The notes under the pieces were generated by a model. It saw only the letters and a list, made by a program, of their open reading frames with translations. It did not search any database and had not been told where the DNA came from. From positions 310,001 to 374,000 of the forward strand of contig NZ_QAOF01000003.1 of assembly GCF_003050745.1 (NCBI RefSeq): a stretch of DNA of 64,000 nucleotides, given 5' to 3'. This document shows positions 18,351 through 26,195 of this stretch, in pieces (within the stretch, counting starts at the first letter, position 1; each line of letters opens with the position of its first letter). A program made the position numbers and the translations under genes. The DNA comes from Sphingomonas sp. PP-CE-3G-477. Its GTDB lineage: Bacteria; Pseudomonadota; Alphaproteobacteria; Sphingomonadales; Sphingomonadaceae.

Positions 18351-18680
18351 GTGTACGAGGCGGCTCATTCGGAATGGATGCAGGCAGAAGTTATACCGCT
18401 CAGGGCGGGCCGGAACGAACTGACAGAGTTGAGGCGCTGGCGCCGGCGTGGCGGTTTCACCAGCGCGCACGAACACGAGTTGGCCGGTATCCTTGTGAAG
18501 ATCCGCGAATTGAGGCGCAGCGGCGGCCCGAAGCCCGTCTTACCGCCGGCTGAGCTGGCCCGTTGGGAGGAGCAGCGCGAGCATAAAATGAAGGTAGAGA
18601 AGGCGTGGGAAATTACCACGGGCTACCAAGCGCCGTTCTATGGAGACGACGCTCAAAACGAGATAGCCGATGGCGATTAA
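18351..18680 (+). CDS. Hypothetical protein upstream of integrase
   Basis: 109 residues from a GTG (MYEAAHSEWMQAEV). It is charged and helical, with ELRRWRRRGGFTSAHEHEL and a C-terminus ending YGDDAQNEIADGD. It overlaps the integrase start by 11 bases, so the two are coupled. No domain is recognised. Its position directly before int is where excisionases are often found, but there is no clear winged-helix motif. Confidence 0.5.
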   Translation: MYEAAHSEWMQAEVIPLRAGRNELTELRRWRRRGGFTSAHEHELAGILVKIRELRRSGGPKPVLPPAELARWEEQREHKMKVEKAWEITTGYQAPFYGDDAQNEIADGD

Positions 18681-19905
18681 GTTCTCGCGCCTCAGTCGTC
18701 CGGCGATTCGCGCACTGGCGATCGGCGGCAAACTGGCGGAACACGGTATCACGGCAGAGCGCCAGGCGAACGGGGATGTCCGCTATACCGTCAACATCAT
18801 GGTCGATAGCCAGCGGATTCACCGCGTCGTCGGGCGGGAGAGCGAGGGCGTCACGCGCGAGCAGGCAGAGCGCGCGATCGAGACGTTCCGGACCAAGGCG
18901 AGGGAGGGGCGGCTAGACCTGCCAACAGGCCGCAAGGCGCACCAGCTCTTTAGCGAGGCCGCCGACGAATATATAAAGCGGCTGGAGGAGAGCGGCGGCA
19001 AAAACGTCAAGATCAAAACACGCCAGTTCCGAATGTACCTCAAGCCTGAGCTGGGGAGGGAGCGTCTCGACAAGCTGTCCGAGTTCGGCCTGAAGAAATA
19101 CCGCAAGAAACGGACAGGTGACGGCGCCAGTGAGGCCACCGTGAACCGCGAGTTGGCGACTCTTTCGCACTTCCTGCGATCGGCGGCGGATTGGAAGTGG
19201 ATCAAGCGCGACGACGTGCCGGTAATCCCGAAGGCCGCCGAACGACGCAAGACGATTACGATCCTTACCGACGAACAGAGCGAGGCGTTGATGCAGGGCG
19301 CGATCGGGGATCAGGACGGCCGGGTATGGCTGTTCGTGGCGTTCGGCTTGAACGCTGCGATGCGCCACCGTGAGATCCTATCAGTCCGATACGACCAGAT
19401 CGACTTCACGAATCGTCGCATCTTCATCCCCGAGGCGAAGGCCGGCGAGCGCGAGCAACCTATCACGGCGGCGCTCGCGGACGCTCTAATGAGGCAACGG
19501 ACGATGGAGGCCGATCCGGATGGCTGGGTATTCCCGACGCTAAACGCCAAGCAGGCAAAGGGCGGCCATCGCACGAACATGGCGCGGCCGTTCCTCCGCT
19601 CGGTGATTCGCGCGCAGCTCGATCCGGACAAGGTGACGCCGCATACGATGCGCCACACGGCGATAACGCGACTGGTGAAGGCTGGCGTCGACCTGCCGAC
19701 GATTCAGCGTATCAGCGGGCATAAGACGCTGGCGATGGTCTTGCGCTACACGCACGTCCACGGGACGCATATCGATGCGGCGATCGACGCACTCAGCCGG
19801 CCTATTCCGAACGCAGTTACTCAGAAACTACACACGCCCCTTGAGGGAAAGGCGGGTAAGGGGGATAAGATTGTCGAACTAAAGCGCCGTAAATCAGCAG
19901 CTTAA
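18670..19905 (+). CDS. Tyrosine integrase of the left element
   Basis: 411 residues, full length. An N-terminal arm-binding region (about 1-85) and a core-binding domain (about 90-175) precede the catalytic domain. Active-site residues are R232 (NAAMRHREIL), H325 and R328 (PHTMRHTAI), H351 (ISGHKTLAM) and Tyr360 (VLRYTHV). The stop is five bases from the tRNA-Cys CCA, the classical position for an integrase acting at a tRNA 3' end. It shows no close resemblance to the other integrase at 20060, in line with the different crossover sites used. Confidence 0.93.
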   Translation: MAIKFSRLSRPAIRALAIGGKLAEHGITAERQANGDVRYTVNIMVDSQRIHRVVGRESEGVTREQAERAIETFRTKAREGRLDLPTGRKAHQLFSEAADEYIKRLEESGGKNVKIKTRQFRMYLKPELGRERLDKLSEFGLKKYRKKRTGDGASEATVNRELATLSHFLRSAADWKWIKRDDVPVIPKAAERRKTITILTDEQSEALMQGAIGDQDGRVWLFVAFGLNAAMRHREILSVRYDQIDFTNRRIFIPEAKAGEREQPITAALADALMRQRTMEADPDGWVFPTLNAKQAKGGHRTNMARPFLRSVIRAQLDPDKVTPHTMRHTAITRLVKAGVDLPTIQRISGHKTLAMVLRYTHVHGTHIDAAIDALSRPIPNAVTQKLHTPLEGKAGKGDKIVELKRRKSAA

Positions 19906-19909
19906 ACAC

Positions 19910-19925
19910 TGGAGGCCCGACCGGG
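19910..19925. repeat. attR of the left element, in tRNA-Cys 3' end
   Basis: Second copy of TGGAGGCCCGACCGGG (first at 5697). It supplies CCA, discriminator and acceptor strand to the present tRNA-Cys gene, so the functional 3' end of this tRNA is probably element-derived. Confidence 0.8.
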
Positions 19926-19941
19926 AATCGAACCCGGGTGC

Positions 19942-19983
19942 GAGGATTTGCAGTCCTCTACGTCACCACTCCGCCATCGGGCC
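19942..19983. repeat. attL of the prophage-like element (tRNA-Cys 5' half)
   Basis: These 42 bases are identical to 39084-39125. They run from G1 of the tRNA through the D arm and anticodon into the anticodon stem. The two copies delimit a 19.2-kb segment whose own integrase gene begins 77 bases inside. Crossover therefore occurred within the 5' half and anticodon region of the tRNA gene, not at the 3' end. Confidence 0.9.
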
Positions 19984-20016
19984 TCAACGGCTGATTTCCG
20001 CGCTTTTCTGAGGTTT

Positions 20017-20056
20017 GGAACTGCTAGTTCGCAGTTCCGATCCCCAAGTTCGCACT
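20017..20056. promoter_or_regulatory. Candidate integrase arm sites, left end
   Basis: AGTTCGCAGT at 20026-20035 and AGTTCGCACT at 20047-20056 lie between attL and the int stop codon. The first is part of an 8-bp inverted repeat (GGAACTGC/GCAGTTCC, 20017-20038). The same decamer occurs twice at the other end of the element, which is what arm-type integrase binding sites should look like. The hairpin could also act on transcription entering the tRNA. Confidence 0.55.
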
Positions 20057-20059
20057 CGA

Positions 20060-21100
20060 TCATGCTTCGTTCCGTTGGCGCCTAGCGGCTGCTGACTTAC
20101 TGCGCAAGCGTTGCGTGGCATATTTCATCGCCATTGCGTACGCACTGTGCCCTAGCACCGCCTGGATTTCATCGAGCGTGCAACCAGCCTCCGCCATCGC
20201 CGAACCGGCTGCATATCGCAGGCCATGGATTGACCGTTCCTTGGGCATATCCGGGTTGCTCGCGACCGCCTTACCCATCGCCGTCGATAGCGCATTCGAG
20301 TTGTACGCCGCTTTGTTCGCGCTGATCAGTAGTGGGGCTTTTATCGACGTGTCGGCAGTGCGACGGCGCAGCGCGTTGATATGCCGGCGCAAGCGGTAGT
20401 GGCACTCGATGTCCAGCGGTGCGCCGGTCTTGGCCTGGCGGACACGGATTACCGTCGCGTCGCCCTGCACGTCGCCCCACGTCATTGCCGCGATGTCCTT
20501 GGCGCGCTGCCCGGTGTAGAGGGCTAGCAGCACGGCGACACGCATCGGACGACTTGCGCCGCGCAGGAACGTCTCGAACTCAGGGTCGGACCAGACGACA
20601 TACTCGCGCGCGCCGCCCTTCCGCTTGATTTGCTTGATGGGTTTCGCCGGATTGAAGCCTTCCTTGACCAGCCCTTCGTCAGCCGCCCAGGTATAGAGCG
20701 ATGATGCCATCTGCTTGATCTTGTGTGCCTTGCGAGCCTTGTCGGCATAGCTATCGCGGACTGCTTTGATCATCGTCGTTGTCGTGATGCGATAGTTTTC
20801 CTCGCCAAGCTCCGCGTCCAGCAAGGCCAGCGTGCGCGTGTAGTCGCGCTGCGTCTCGTCTGACTTGGATCGGAACTCAGCGCTGCGGGAATAGGCGGCA
20901 ATCAACCAGCGCCACGACGACTTCGGAGGCTCGACGCGCTTCTGGCGTTGCTCGACGATCGCGCACAGCTCAGCATAGCGAGCATGGAACGCGGCGTCGG
21001 TCGGTTGCCCGGGGAGCTTCGTATCGCCGGTAAGCGGGTGTCGGAAACGCCAATATTGCCCCTTCGCAAGATACGTGTACCGTAGATCAGTGCGAACCAC
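20060..21100 (-). CDS. int: Tyrosine integrase of the prophage-like element
   Basis: 346 residues. Catalytic residues are R199 (YTGQRAKDIAAM), H292 and R295 (SIHGLRYAAGS), H318 (VLGHSAYAM) and Tyr327 (AMKYATQ). The N-terminus (LRYTYLAKGQYWRFRHPLTG) is the small domain common in P2/phiC-type alphaproteobacterial integrases. It is transcribed toward attL and the tRNA-Cys, so read-through could contribute to tRNA expression. It overlaps the Xis-like gene by 14 bases. Confidence 0.93.
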   Translation of the reverse strand: MVRTDLRYTYLAKGQYWRFRHPLTGDTKLPGQPTDAAFHARYAELCAIVEQRQKRVEPPKSSWRWLIAAYSRSAEFRSKSDETQRDYTRTLALLDAELGEENYRITTTTMIKAVRDSYADKARKAHKIKQMASSLYTWAADEGLVKEGFNPAKPIKQIKRKGGAREYVVWSDPEFETFLRGASRPMRVAVLLALYTGQRAKDIAAMTWGDVQGDATVIRVRQAKTGAPLDIECHYRLRRHINALRRRTADTSIKAPLLISANKAAYNSNALSTAMGKAVASNPDMPKERSIHGLRYAAGSAMAEAGCTLDEIQAVLGHSAYAMAMKYATQRLRSKSAAARRQRNEA

Positions 21101-21368
21101 GGCGCGCCCGCTTCTCTAGGAACCGGCGTTCGGCTTCCACGGATTCCTGTACCTCTTCGGTTTCCGTCAATGGCTGGTCGCCAAGGCTATCCGCCCACCG
21201 GTCCAGATCCCGGCGATCGTACAGCACGCGCTTGCCCTGCCGCTTTGGTGAGGGGCCATGCTCGCGCAACGTCGTGCTGCCGAGGGAGAGATACGCGGAC
21301 GCCTGATCGACCGTCATAAGCCGCGGCCAGTCGGGCAGGATGCGCCGTAATGCCTCGACGCTACCCAC
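21087..21368 (-). CDS. Excisionase-like winged-helix protein
   Basis: About 93 residues from a GTG at 21368, which overlaps the upstream stop; the ATG at 21317 is a shorter alternative. The segment RLMTVDQASAYLSLGSTTLR followed by GKRVLYDRRDLDRWADS is the AlpA/MerR-type helix-turn-helix of phage excisionases. A charged tail follows. Its position immediately before int supports a role in excision directionality. Confidence 0.75.
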   Translation of the reverse strand: MGSVEALRRILPDWPRLMTVDQASAYLSLGSTTLREHGPSPKRQGKRVLYDRRDLDRWADSLGDQPLTETEEVQESVEAERRFLEKRARRGSH

Positions 21369-21657
21369 GCTCCTTCCCCCCAACAACCCCCGCCGTCGCC
21401 CCCTGCTCAAGGTGCTGGCGGACTGCGATTCCGAGCGGGGTGAGGACGACTGCACCGTCGCCTCCTTCTAAGCGAGACCTGATGCAGACCAGGTCACTCG
21501 ACAGCGTTTCGAAATCTACACCACAAATACAGTCGTATGGGCCATTTGGCTTCGCGCATTCGCCGTACAGCAACGCGTTCCGCTGCGCCTCCGTCAGCTT
21601 TGCCGCCACGTCTGCAACAGCCCCCGCCTCGGTGTTGGTGGTCGGGTTCTGGGTCAT
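21361..21657 (-). CDS. Hypothetical phage protein, 98 aa
   Basis: Starts MTQNPTTNTEAGAVADVAAKL and contains LTEAQRNALLYGECAKPNGPYDCICGV, with three cysteines in the middle, and a C-terminal helix. It resembles small phage proteins that read like a winged-helix 'restriction-point' fold, but I cannot name a family. It is joined by overlaps to the genes on both sides. Confidence 0.55.
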   Translation of the reverse strand: MTQNPTTNTEAGAVADVAAKLTEAQRNALLYGECAKPNGPYDCICGVDFETLSSDLVCIRSRLEGGDGAVVLTPLGIAVRQHLEQGATAGVVGGKERG

Positions 21658-21791
21658 GGCTCCATTTCCTCATCCGCGACATCAACGCAGCTTTCGCACA
21701 AGCCTGCCGTCGCCATTTTCTCAGGCGGGAACATGTCGCCACACCACTGGCAGCAGATCTTGCCGCCGTTGTCATCTTCGGTCTCGGTCAT
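21654..21791 (-). CDS. Zinc-ribbon micro-protein, 45 aa
   Basis: From the ATG at 21791: MTETEDDNGGKICCQWCGDM, then LCESCVDVADEEMEP. Two CxxC pairs spaced by about 20 residues indicate a small zinc ribbon. Four-base overlaps at both ends place it in the leftward operon. Its target is unknown. Confidence 0.55.
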   Translation of the reverse strand: MTETEDDNGGKICCQWCGDMFPPEKMATAGLCESCVDVADEEMEP

Positions 21792-21991
21792 GATGAAGCC
21801 CCTTCGTGTTGCGAGCGTGAGGTGGCGAGACGAGCGGTCAAGCGGTCGGCCTCGGCTTGGTCGATCAGGCCAGCAGACAGCAGGCCCGCGATCTTCTCCG
21901 CTGGCGTGGGCCATTTAAACCCGTCGATGTTGGTCGAGATTGAGGTCTTCCCATCGCGTGAACGATAGACCTCGCGGTGTGGCCCGCTCAT
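21788..21991 (-). CDS. Hypothetical phage protein, 67 aa
   Basis: Begins MSGPHREVYRSRDGKTSIST and contains PTPAEKIAGLLSAGLIDQAEADRLTARL, a short-C-terminal-domain-like (SHOCT-like) amphipathic helix pattern. It overlaps its neighbours by four bases on each side. Function unknown. Confidence 0.5.
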   Translation of the reverse strand: MSGPHREVYRSRDGKTSISTNIDGFKWPTPAEKIAGLLSAGLIDQAEADRLTARLATSRSQHEGASS

Positions 21992-22485
21992 GCCTTCCCC
22001 CCTCCCTGCGACAAGAGGCGGATGGCGGCGGGAAGGTTCGGAGCGGTCAACTCCGCGCTAGGACTCATCCACCGCTCAGCCACTTTCGCAGCGGCCTCGA
22101 CCCCACGAGCAAACGCTTCGTCATTCGCTGCCGCAACGGTGGCGAGGGCTTCACGTGCGCGGTCAATCACGGAGGCGATGCCCGGCATATTCTTCGCTGC
22201 GACGTAGGCGAAGGACAGGTCACGCATGAGGGTGTCGTTGCCGCGTGTTGCTTCGATCGCCTCGCCAGCCGTCATACCGGCAAACTCGTGCACCTCCCCC
22301 GGCGCTGGCAGTGTCTGCGGGGAGAGGGCTGCGAAGCGATTGAGCGCCGGAAGCATTTCGGACGACCATATGTCGGCGCATGATCCCGCCTCAATTGCCT
22401 TGACGACAACTCGGGCGATATCGTTCAGCGCTGCCACTCGCAACTCGGGGCTCGGGTTGGGATTGGGGGTCATGCGGTCAATCAT
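21988..22485 (-). CDS. Hypothetical phage protein, 165 aa
   Basis: Start ATG at 22485 is preferred because GAGGA lies about nine bases upstream; ATGs at 22500 and 22473 are alternatives. The protein is alanine-rich and helical, with DIARVVVKAIEAGSCADIW in the middle and VIDRAREALATVAAANDEAF near the end. No catalytic motif was seen. Confidence 0.55.
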   Translation of the reverse strand: MIDRMTPNPNPSPELRVAALNDIARVVVKAIEAGSCADIWSSEMLPALNRFAALSPQTLPAPGEVHEFAGMTAGEAIEATRGNDTLMRDLSFAYVAAKNMPGIASVIDRAREALATVAAANDEAFARGVEAAAKVAERWMSPSAELTAPNLPAAIRLLSQGGGKA

Positions 22486-22636
22486 CGTCCGCGTCCTCAT
22501 TCAAATCGTGAGCAACAACACCCGACCCGTCGCAACGCGGACAGTCCAACCCGTCGTCGTCGGGATCGCCGTTGCAGCCAGGTGAGTGGATACGACCGGC
22601 CCCGTCACAGAACGGGCATTCGATATCGATAATCAT
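22478..22636 (-). CDS. DnaJ-type zinc-finger micro-protein, 52 aa
   Basis: MIIDIECPFCDGAGRIHSPG and later DCPRCDGSGVVAHDL: two CxxCxGxG motifs, the repeat found in the DnaJ cysteine-rich domain, arranged to bind one zinc. It overlaps the downstream start by eight bases and the upstream stop by four. Such isolated zinc fingers are common in phage early regions, with unknown roles. Confidence 0.6.
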   Translation of the reverse strand: MIIDIECPFCDGAGRIHSPGCNGDPDDDGLDCPRCDGSGVVAHDLNEDADDD

Positions 22637-23535
22637 GCCCCACCTCGGGCGTTGAGTTGCGCAGCCGTAATTTCAGCGTACTGGTCAACGGCATCGGCTT
22701 CCGGGATGGCGATCTCGTCAGGATTGCCTTTGTTGAGCTGCCAACCCCCGTCGCGCGTGCCAGCAATCGCCAGCGCCTCGGCTCGATTGTAGCGGCCCGC
22801 ATTCGCGATGATCTTGGTGTAGCCGCACCGATCCTTGCCCCACCACGCCTTATGCTCGTTCGACCAGACAAGATAAGCCACCAACTCCGCTTCTCGCGTC
22901 TGGGTGGCATCTAACCGGGGATACACACTGGCATCAGGCGCGGATACCGGACGGTTGGCAGGATCGGCCGCATATTCGCGCATGGCATTGGCCGTCTTCA
23001 TGCCCTGTAAGCTATGCTCAGGATCGCCACCCGCGTTTAGCCGGCGTGCTGCCCATGCGCGCACGATCTGCCACGCATCAGGATCACGGCCCAACAGAAT
23101 GAACATCGGCTCACCGGGACGCCGTTTGGCTAGGCAATCGTGGTTACCCTTGTCCTCCCCCGCGCCTTCGCCCGACTTGCAAGGAAGGGAGGCGGGCGCG
23201 AGTTCGGCGGCAAGGTCGCGATACCAACCAACGTCCGGCTCCATGTAGAACGCCGAGCATAAGGCGTGCACCGTGTCATCGGCCTCAATCGTGCGACCGT
23301 CATCGCATGTCTGCGAGAGACCTTCCCCCGCCAGCGTGTCGAGGAGATAAAATGCGGTTGCGAGCGCAGACTCCTGTTCCTGCGCAACCGGCACCGCTTG
23401 CTGTTCTGATGTCGTCACGATATTCTCCCGATTGTCAGTGGTTTGGGGCGCATCGGCTGCGCCGACCGGGCCATCGCGCTTCGCGTCGAGCCCTGCGGTC
23501 TCGCCCCTTCGGGCTTCTGTCCCTTGCGTGGTCAT
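22633..23535 (-). CDS. Hypothetical phage protein, 300 aa
   Basis: From the ATG at 23535 (MTTQGTEARRGETAGLDAKR). The N-terminal third is polar and probably disordered. The middle has LATAFYLLDTLAGEGLSQTC and EPDVGWYRDLAAELA. The C-terminal part has EHKAWWGKDRCGYTKIIANA and RAEALAIAGTRDGG, a pattern I have seen in phage early proteins of unknown role. The low-complexity segment may tolerate gene-mosaic joins. Confidence 0.6.
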   Translation of the reverse strand: MTTQGTEARRGETAGLDAKRDGPVGAADAPQTTDNRENIVTTSEQQAVPVAQEQESALATAFYLLDTLAGEGLSQTCDDGRTIEADDTVHALCSAFYMEPDVGWYRDLAAELAPASLPCKSGEGAGEDKGNHDCLAKRRPGEPMFILLGRDPDAWQIVRAWAARRLNAGGDPEHSLQGMKTANAMREYAADPANRPVSAPDASVYPRLDATQTREAELVAYLVWSNEHKAWWGKDRCGYTKIIANAGRYNRAEALAIAGTRDGGWQLNKGNPDEIAIPEADAVDQYAEITAAQLNARGGA

Positions 23536-23972
23536 GCCGCCTGAGCCTCGCCTTCGCGCCTCAGATCGGTCACGTCGCAGCCGAGCCACTTGCTCAGCGT
23601 CGCCAGCGCCCAGTCGACGAAAGCCTTTCGCTCGTCTTCGGTCATCTTGGCGAATGAAGTGCTTTCGTAATCGCGGAACACGTCGCCGCTCGGCAGGGTC
23701 ACGAGGCGAACTAAGCCTCGGCGATCCTTGAGTATCTTATGGAGCATTTCGGGATCCAGGGCGTCACCTTCGATCCGTTCCGACAGCATCGGCGCGGCAA
23801 CGGCGAGGCACGACCAGTACAAAGCGTTCCTCTTTACGTTGCCCGCAGTACGCGTGATGCGAACCCGGACCGGGCCATCGTCGATCGCAGCGAGCGCGGC
23901 TTCGGCAATGGCGCCGACCGGGCGCAACCCGCCAAGCACGCGACGGAAAATCAGTGGTGCAGCATCGCTCAC
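23532..23972 (-). CDS. NinB-like/recombination accessory protein (tentative)
   Basis: 146 residues. RNALYWSCLAVAAPMLSE, a 'LHKILKDRRGLVRLV' segment and a terminal KAFVDWALATLSKWLG helix resemble the arrangement in NinB/DUF1367-like phage proteins that assist strand annealing. The resemblance is weak and from memory. Its location between a Ref-like nuclease and other early genes, near ERF, fits a recombination module. Confidence 0.4.
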   Translation of the reverse strand: MSDAAPLIFRRVLGGLRPVGAIAEAALAAIDDGPVRVRITRTAGNVKRNALYWSCLAVAAPMLSERIEGDALDPEMLHKILKDRRGLVRLVTLPSGDVFRDYESTSFAKMTEDERKAFVDWALATLSKWLGCDVTDLRREGEAQAA

Positions 23973-24355
23973 AGCAGTTCTCCCAAGAGATAATCGTCAC
24001 GGTTCGCGACCGCGATGGCGACCAGATCGACGCCGGTCTTTGCGAGGAATGCGGCCTCCGAGCCCAACAGGTGCACGCTGTTCGTCCCCATGTTGTGGCA
24101 ACCGGGGCAGACCTTCACGACAAGCATGTGATCTCGCCGCGAGCCCTTCCCCGGCGCGTTGGCGAGGATGTGGTGAACCACCGTCCCGCCGTGCCGGCCG
24201 CAGCCCATGCAAACGTCGCCAAGAGTGTCCCAGTACGCCTGTTCGTCGGCGTTCGGCTTGATCCCGCGCGAAACAGCCTTGCGGGCTACCTTGCGGACCG
24301 GTGCCGTGCGGCGCATCGGCGTCTTGGCGCGCAAGGGGGTGTGCCGCGCAAGCAT
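23969..24355 (-). CDS. Ref/DUF968-like HNH-type nuclease (tentative)
   Basis: 128 residues. A basic N-terminus (TPLRAKTPMRRTAPVRKVARK) precedes CMGCGRHGGTVVHHILANAP, then VKVCPGCHNMGTNSVHLLG and a helix ending KTGVDLVAIAV. Two CxxC pairs and the HH pair form the zinc and metal sites of a beta-beta-alpha nuclease fold, similar to phage P1 Ref and DUF968 proteins. Adjacent to the ERF annealing protein, it could nick or trim recombination intermediates. Confidence 0.6.
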   Translation of the reverse strand: MLARHTPLRAKTPMRRTAPVRKVARKAVSRGIKPNADEQAYWDTLGDVCMGCGRHGGTVVHHILANAPGKGSRRDHMLVVKVCPGCHNMGTNSVHLLGSEAAFLAKTGVDLVAIAVANRDDYLLGELL

Positions 24356-25026
24356 CAGAAAGCCTCGCCAGCGCTCAACACGGTCCGGCGATCGGTGAAC
24401 GCCTTCTGCACTGCCTTGAAGATGAACGGATCCACTTTGTTGACGCCGTTGATCAGCCGCTTGTTGCGGTCGCGCAGATCGTCCAGGCTGTCGTTGTCGA
24501 CGGCCAATCCGGCTTCTTCAATCAGCTCGCGCGCCCAATCGCCCCATCCGGTCGCGGGCTCTTCAATATGGACCTTGACCTTGTGCGTCTCTTCGTCGGC
24601 ATCGGGCGTGCCCTCGACCGGGATATTGAACAGCATGAACGCGGCGCTCTTGTACGCTGCCGACATGGCCTTGGCCGTGGACTTGTCCCCGCTGTCGAGC
24701 GCTTCGCCATAGGACGATGCTGTGTGCTGCGAACCGTCCTTAACCGAGACGAAATCAAACTCGCCCTTGACGGTCGTGTAGAACAGATTGCCGCCCGACT
24801 TCGATACGCGCTCAACTTGGGCCCGCTCGACGATGCGGGGGATTACGACCAGCCCCTTAGCTGGCAACAGCGGCCCGAGCGTTTCGTAAACGTCGTCGAT
24901 ACCGCGGAACATGTAGCCGCTGCCCTGCGAGTTCTTGCGGGTCTTCGCGATGCCGACCTTGGCAATCTCGGCCTGAACCTCGGCAATCGCTGCGTAGACT
25001 TGCGGCGCGGTCTGTGATGCCGTCAT
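24355..25026 (-). CDS. erf: ERF-family single-strand annealing protein
   Basis: 223 residues. ERF proteins anneal complementary single strands for phage genome recombination or circularisation. The family core is visible: a helical start (VYAAIAEVQAEIAKVGIAKT), GYMFRGIDDVYETLGPLL, GLVVIPRI, and the ASSYGEALDSGDKSTAKAMS AAYKSA stretch with the G-x-A-xx-GDK-xx-xKA signature. The C-terminus is variable, as usual. It is a true recombinase and not a RecT type. Confidence 0.9.
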   Translation of the reverse strand: MTASQTAPQVYAAIAEVQAEIAKVGIAKTRKNSQGSGYMFRGIDDVYETLGPLLPAKGLVVIPRIVERAQVERVSKSGGNLFYTTVKGEFDFVSVKDGSQHTASSYGEALDSGDKSTAKAMSAAYKSAAFMLFNIPVEGTPDADEETHKVKVHIEEPATGWGDWARELIEEAGLAVDNDSLDDLRDRNKRLINGVNKVDPFIFKAVQKAFTDRRTVLSAGEAF

Positions 25027-25163
25027 GGTCGAAGTCCCTTGGTAATCCGGCGAGCCGTAGCCACCGTGGTTTCGTATTTCTCCGCAATCTCGCGGAGCGT
25101 TTCGCCGATCCTGCGGCGCCGGCGCATTTCGGCGCGGTCGCCGTCATCGAGTGCCGCTGCCAT
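25023..25163 (-). CDS. Small HTH protein, 46 aa
   Basis: From the ATG at 25163: MAAALDDGDRAEMRRRRRIG, then ETLREIAEKYETTVATARRI. This is a minimal helix-turn-helix like the resolvase or sigma-type HTH, with a basic first helix. Its start overlaps the upstream stop (TGATG). It may regulate the early operon, but no target is evident. Confidence 0.5.
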   Translation of the reverse strand: MAAALDDGDRAEMRRRRRIGETLREIAEKYETTVATARRITKGLRP

Positions 25164-25954
25164 CAGACGGCCTGCTTCGTTTCGGCGATGCGAAAGCCGG
25201 GGATTGAGCCGGGAGGCTTCGGGCCCACGCGGATGATGTCGCTGGCCTGCCCGAGCATCCATTCCTTCAACTCGGCAGGGCGCATCTGGCGGAAGTAGGC
25301 GAGCGCTGCGGCCGGGTCCTCAAGCGTCGGCGTCCAGACGGACTTCATGCCGATTGCCCGACCGCCGCCCGTTGCGTGAACCTGAGCCTTTGCCTTCTCC
25401 GCATGGTTGGCGGTCTTGGCGATGGCCTTGGCTTCGTCCTGCAGCCGTTCAGCTTCTTCACGTTGAGCGAGGTTTGCCGAGTGCGCTGCAGCTTGCGACG
25501 CTTCCCGGGCGACCCGTTCGGCTTCAACCTGCTTTGCACGCAATGCCGCGGCTTCCGCGCGCTGCTGGCGGTCCAGTTCGGCAAGGTAGGGCGCGAGCGC
25601 AGTGTTCAGCGCCGACAAGGCCAGCGCTGTCTTGCCCTTGTCCTTGTGGATCAGGGGATTGTAGGCGTCCTGAACCTTCTTCTTCGCCTCGTCGAATGGC
25701 TTGGCTTCCGCCACGCGCCGCTCTTCACCGGCCTTCGCTGCCGCCTGGATGCGCTTACGCAGCTCGCCAACCTCGGAAGCCTGCCCTGCGGTCGCGATCG
25801 GTTCGCCGTCGAGCCACAACTTTGCTTCCTCGTACAGGTCGTTGACCTCTTTCGCGGTCAGCTCGAACGGCGTCGGCTCGGGCGGCTGGTTGTCGCCGAT
25901 TACCGCGCGCGGGTTCGGCATGCGGTCCAGTAGGTCGCCCACCGTCGTCGCCAT
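25163..25954 (-). CDS. Coiled-coil phage protein, 263 aa
   Basis: From the ATG at 25954. Residues of about 35-190 are Ala/Glu/Lys/Arg-rich heptads (KRIQAAAKAGEERRVAEAKP, REASQAAAHSANLAQREEAE), a long coiled coil. The C-terminal segment VWTPTLEDPAAALAYFRQMRP and SIPGFRIAETKQAV is globular and resembles the DUF1351-like proteins encoded beside ERF or Bet genes. It may act with ERF. Confidence 0.55.
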   Translation of the reverse strand: MATTVGDLLDRMPNPRAVIGDNQPPEPTPFELTAKEVNDLYEEAKLWLDGEPIATAGQASEVGELRKRIQAAAKAGEERRVAEAKPFDEAKKKVQDAYNPLIHKDKGKTALALSALNTALAPYLAELDRQQRAEAAALRAKQVEAERVAREASQAAAHSANLAQREEAERLQDEAKAIAKTANHAEKAKAQVHATGGGRAIGMKSVWTPTLEDPAAALAYFRQMRPAELKEWMLGQASDIIRVGPKPPGSIPGFRIAETKQAV

Positions 25955-25970
25955 CGTTCCGCTTCCTAGA

Positions 25971-26195
25971 TCAACGGGCATCGACGTTCTCCACACGAGG
26001 AACGGGAGTGGCGGGGGTCACGCCGGTTGCACGGGCAGCGATCAGGCAAAGCGCGGCGACGAACATGCCGGCAGTCGCAACCCGAACCCGCATCAGCGAC
26101 GACGAGCGCTCCCCAACCTGCGACGGCTTGCAGTTCGTGCAGCGGCAGAAGTGGTCGCAGATCGGCGCGGCGTGGTTGACCTGGGGGACGGTCAT
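25971..26195 (-). CDS. Small Cys-rich membrane protein, 74 aa
   Basis: MTVPQVNHAAPICDHFCRCTNCKP gives a cysteine and histidine cluster, followed by one membrane span at about residues 38-58 (TAGMFVAALCLIAARA). The combination suggests a membrane-anchored metal-binding head. It overlaps the next upstream gene by four bases. Confidence 0.5.
   Translation of the reverse strand: MTVPQVNHAAPICDHFCRCTNCKPSQVGERSSSLMRVRVATAGMFVAALCLIAARATGVTPATPVPRVENVDAR

Larger units (their letters stand above)
5697..19925. mobile_element. Integrated element at tRNA-Cys 3' end, about 14.2 kb
   Basis: Bounded by the 16-bp repeat at 5697-5712 and 19910-19925. The tyrosine integrase gene lies directly beside the right boundary (stop 5 bases from it). 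Contents are a three-gene cargo block of unusual composition, a DnaA-domain-IV-like gene, decayed phage tail genes, SRAP, a TonB receptor, umuDC with a LexA box, and the integrase. The tail remnants point to a prophage origin. The absence of head, replication and lysis genes shows it is a remnant or a composite island. Confidence 0.75.
19910..19983 (-). tRNA. tRNA-Cys (anticodon GCA)
   Basis: Cloverleaf readable on the minus strand: acceptor GGCCCGA pairs with TCGGGCC, discriminator T, encoded CCA, anticodon stem AGAGGA/TCCTC with loop CTGCAAA (GCA at 19951-19949), and T arm CCGGGTTCGATTCCCGG. Length is 74 with CCA. It is flanked on both sides by integrase genes of two different elements. The sequence just upstream of its 5' end is prophage DNA and not the original promoter region. 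If this is the only tRNA-Cys gene, its expression now depends on the prophage. Confidence 0.97.

Noticed and set aside
18292..18423. 43-codon frame after the YozE-like gene
   Set aside because: Overlaps the more plausible 18351-18680 frame and has no recognisable feature.
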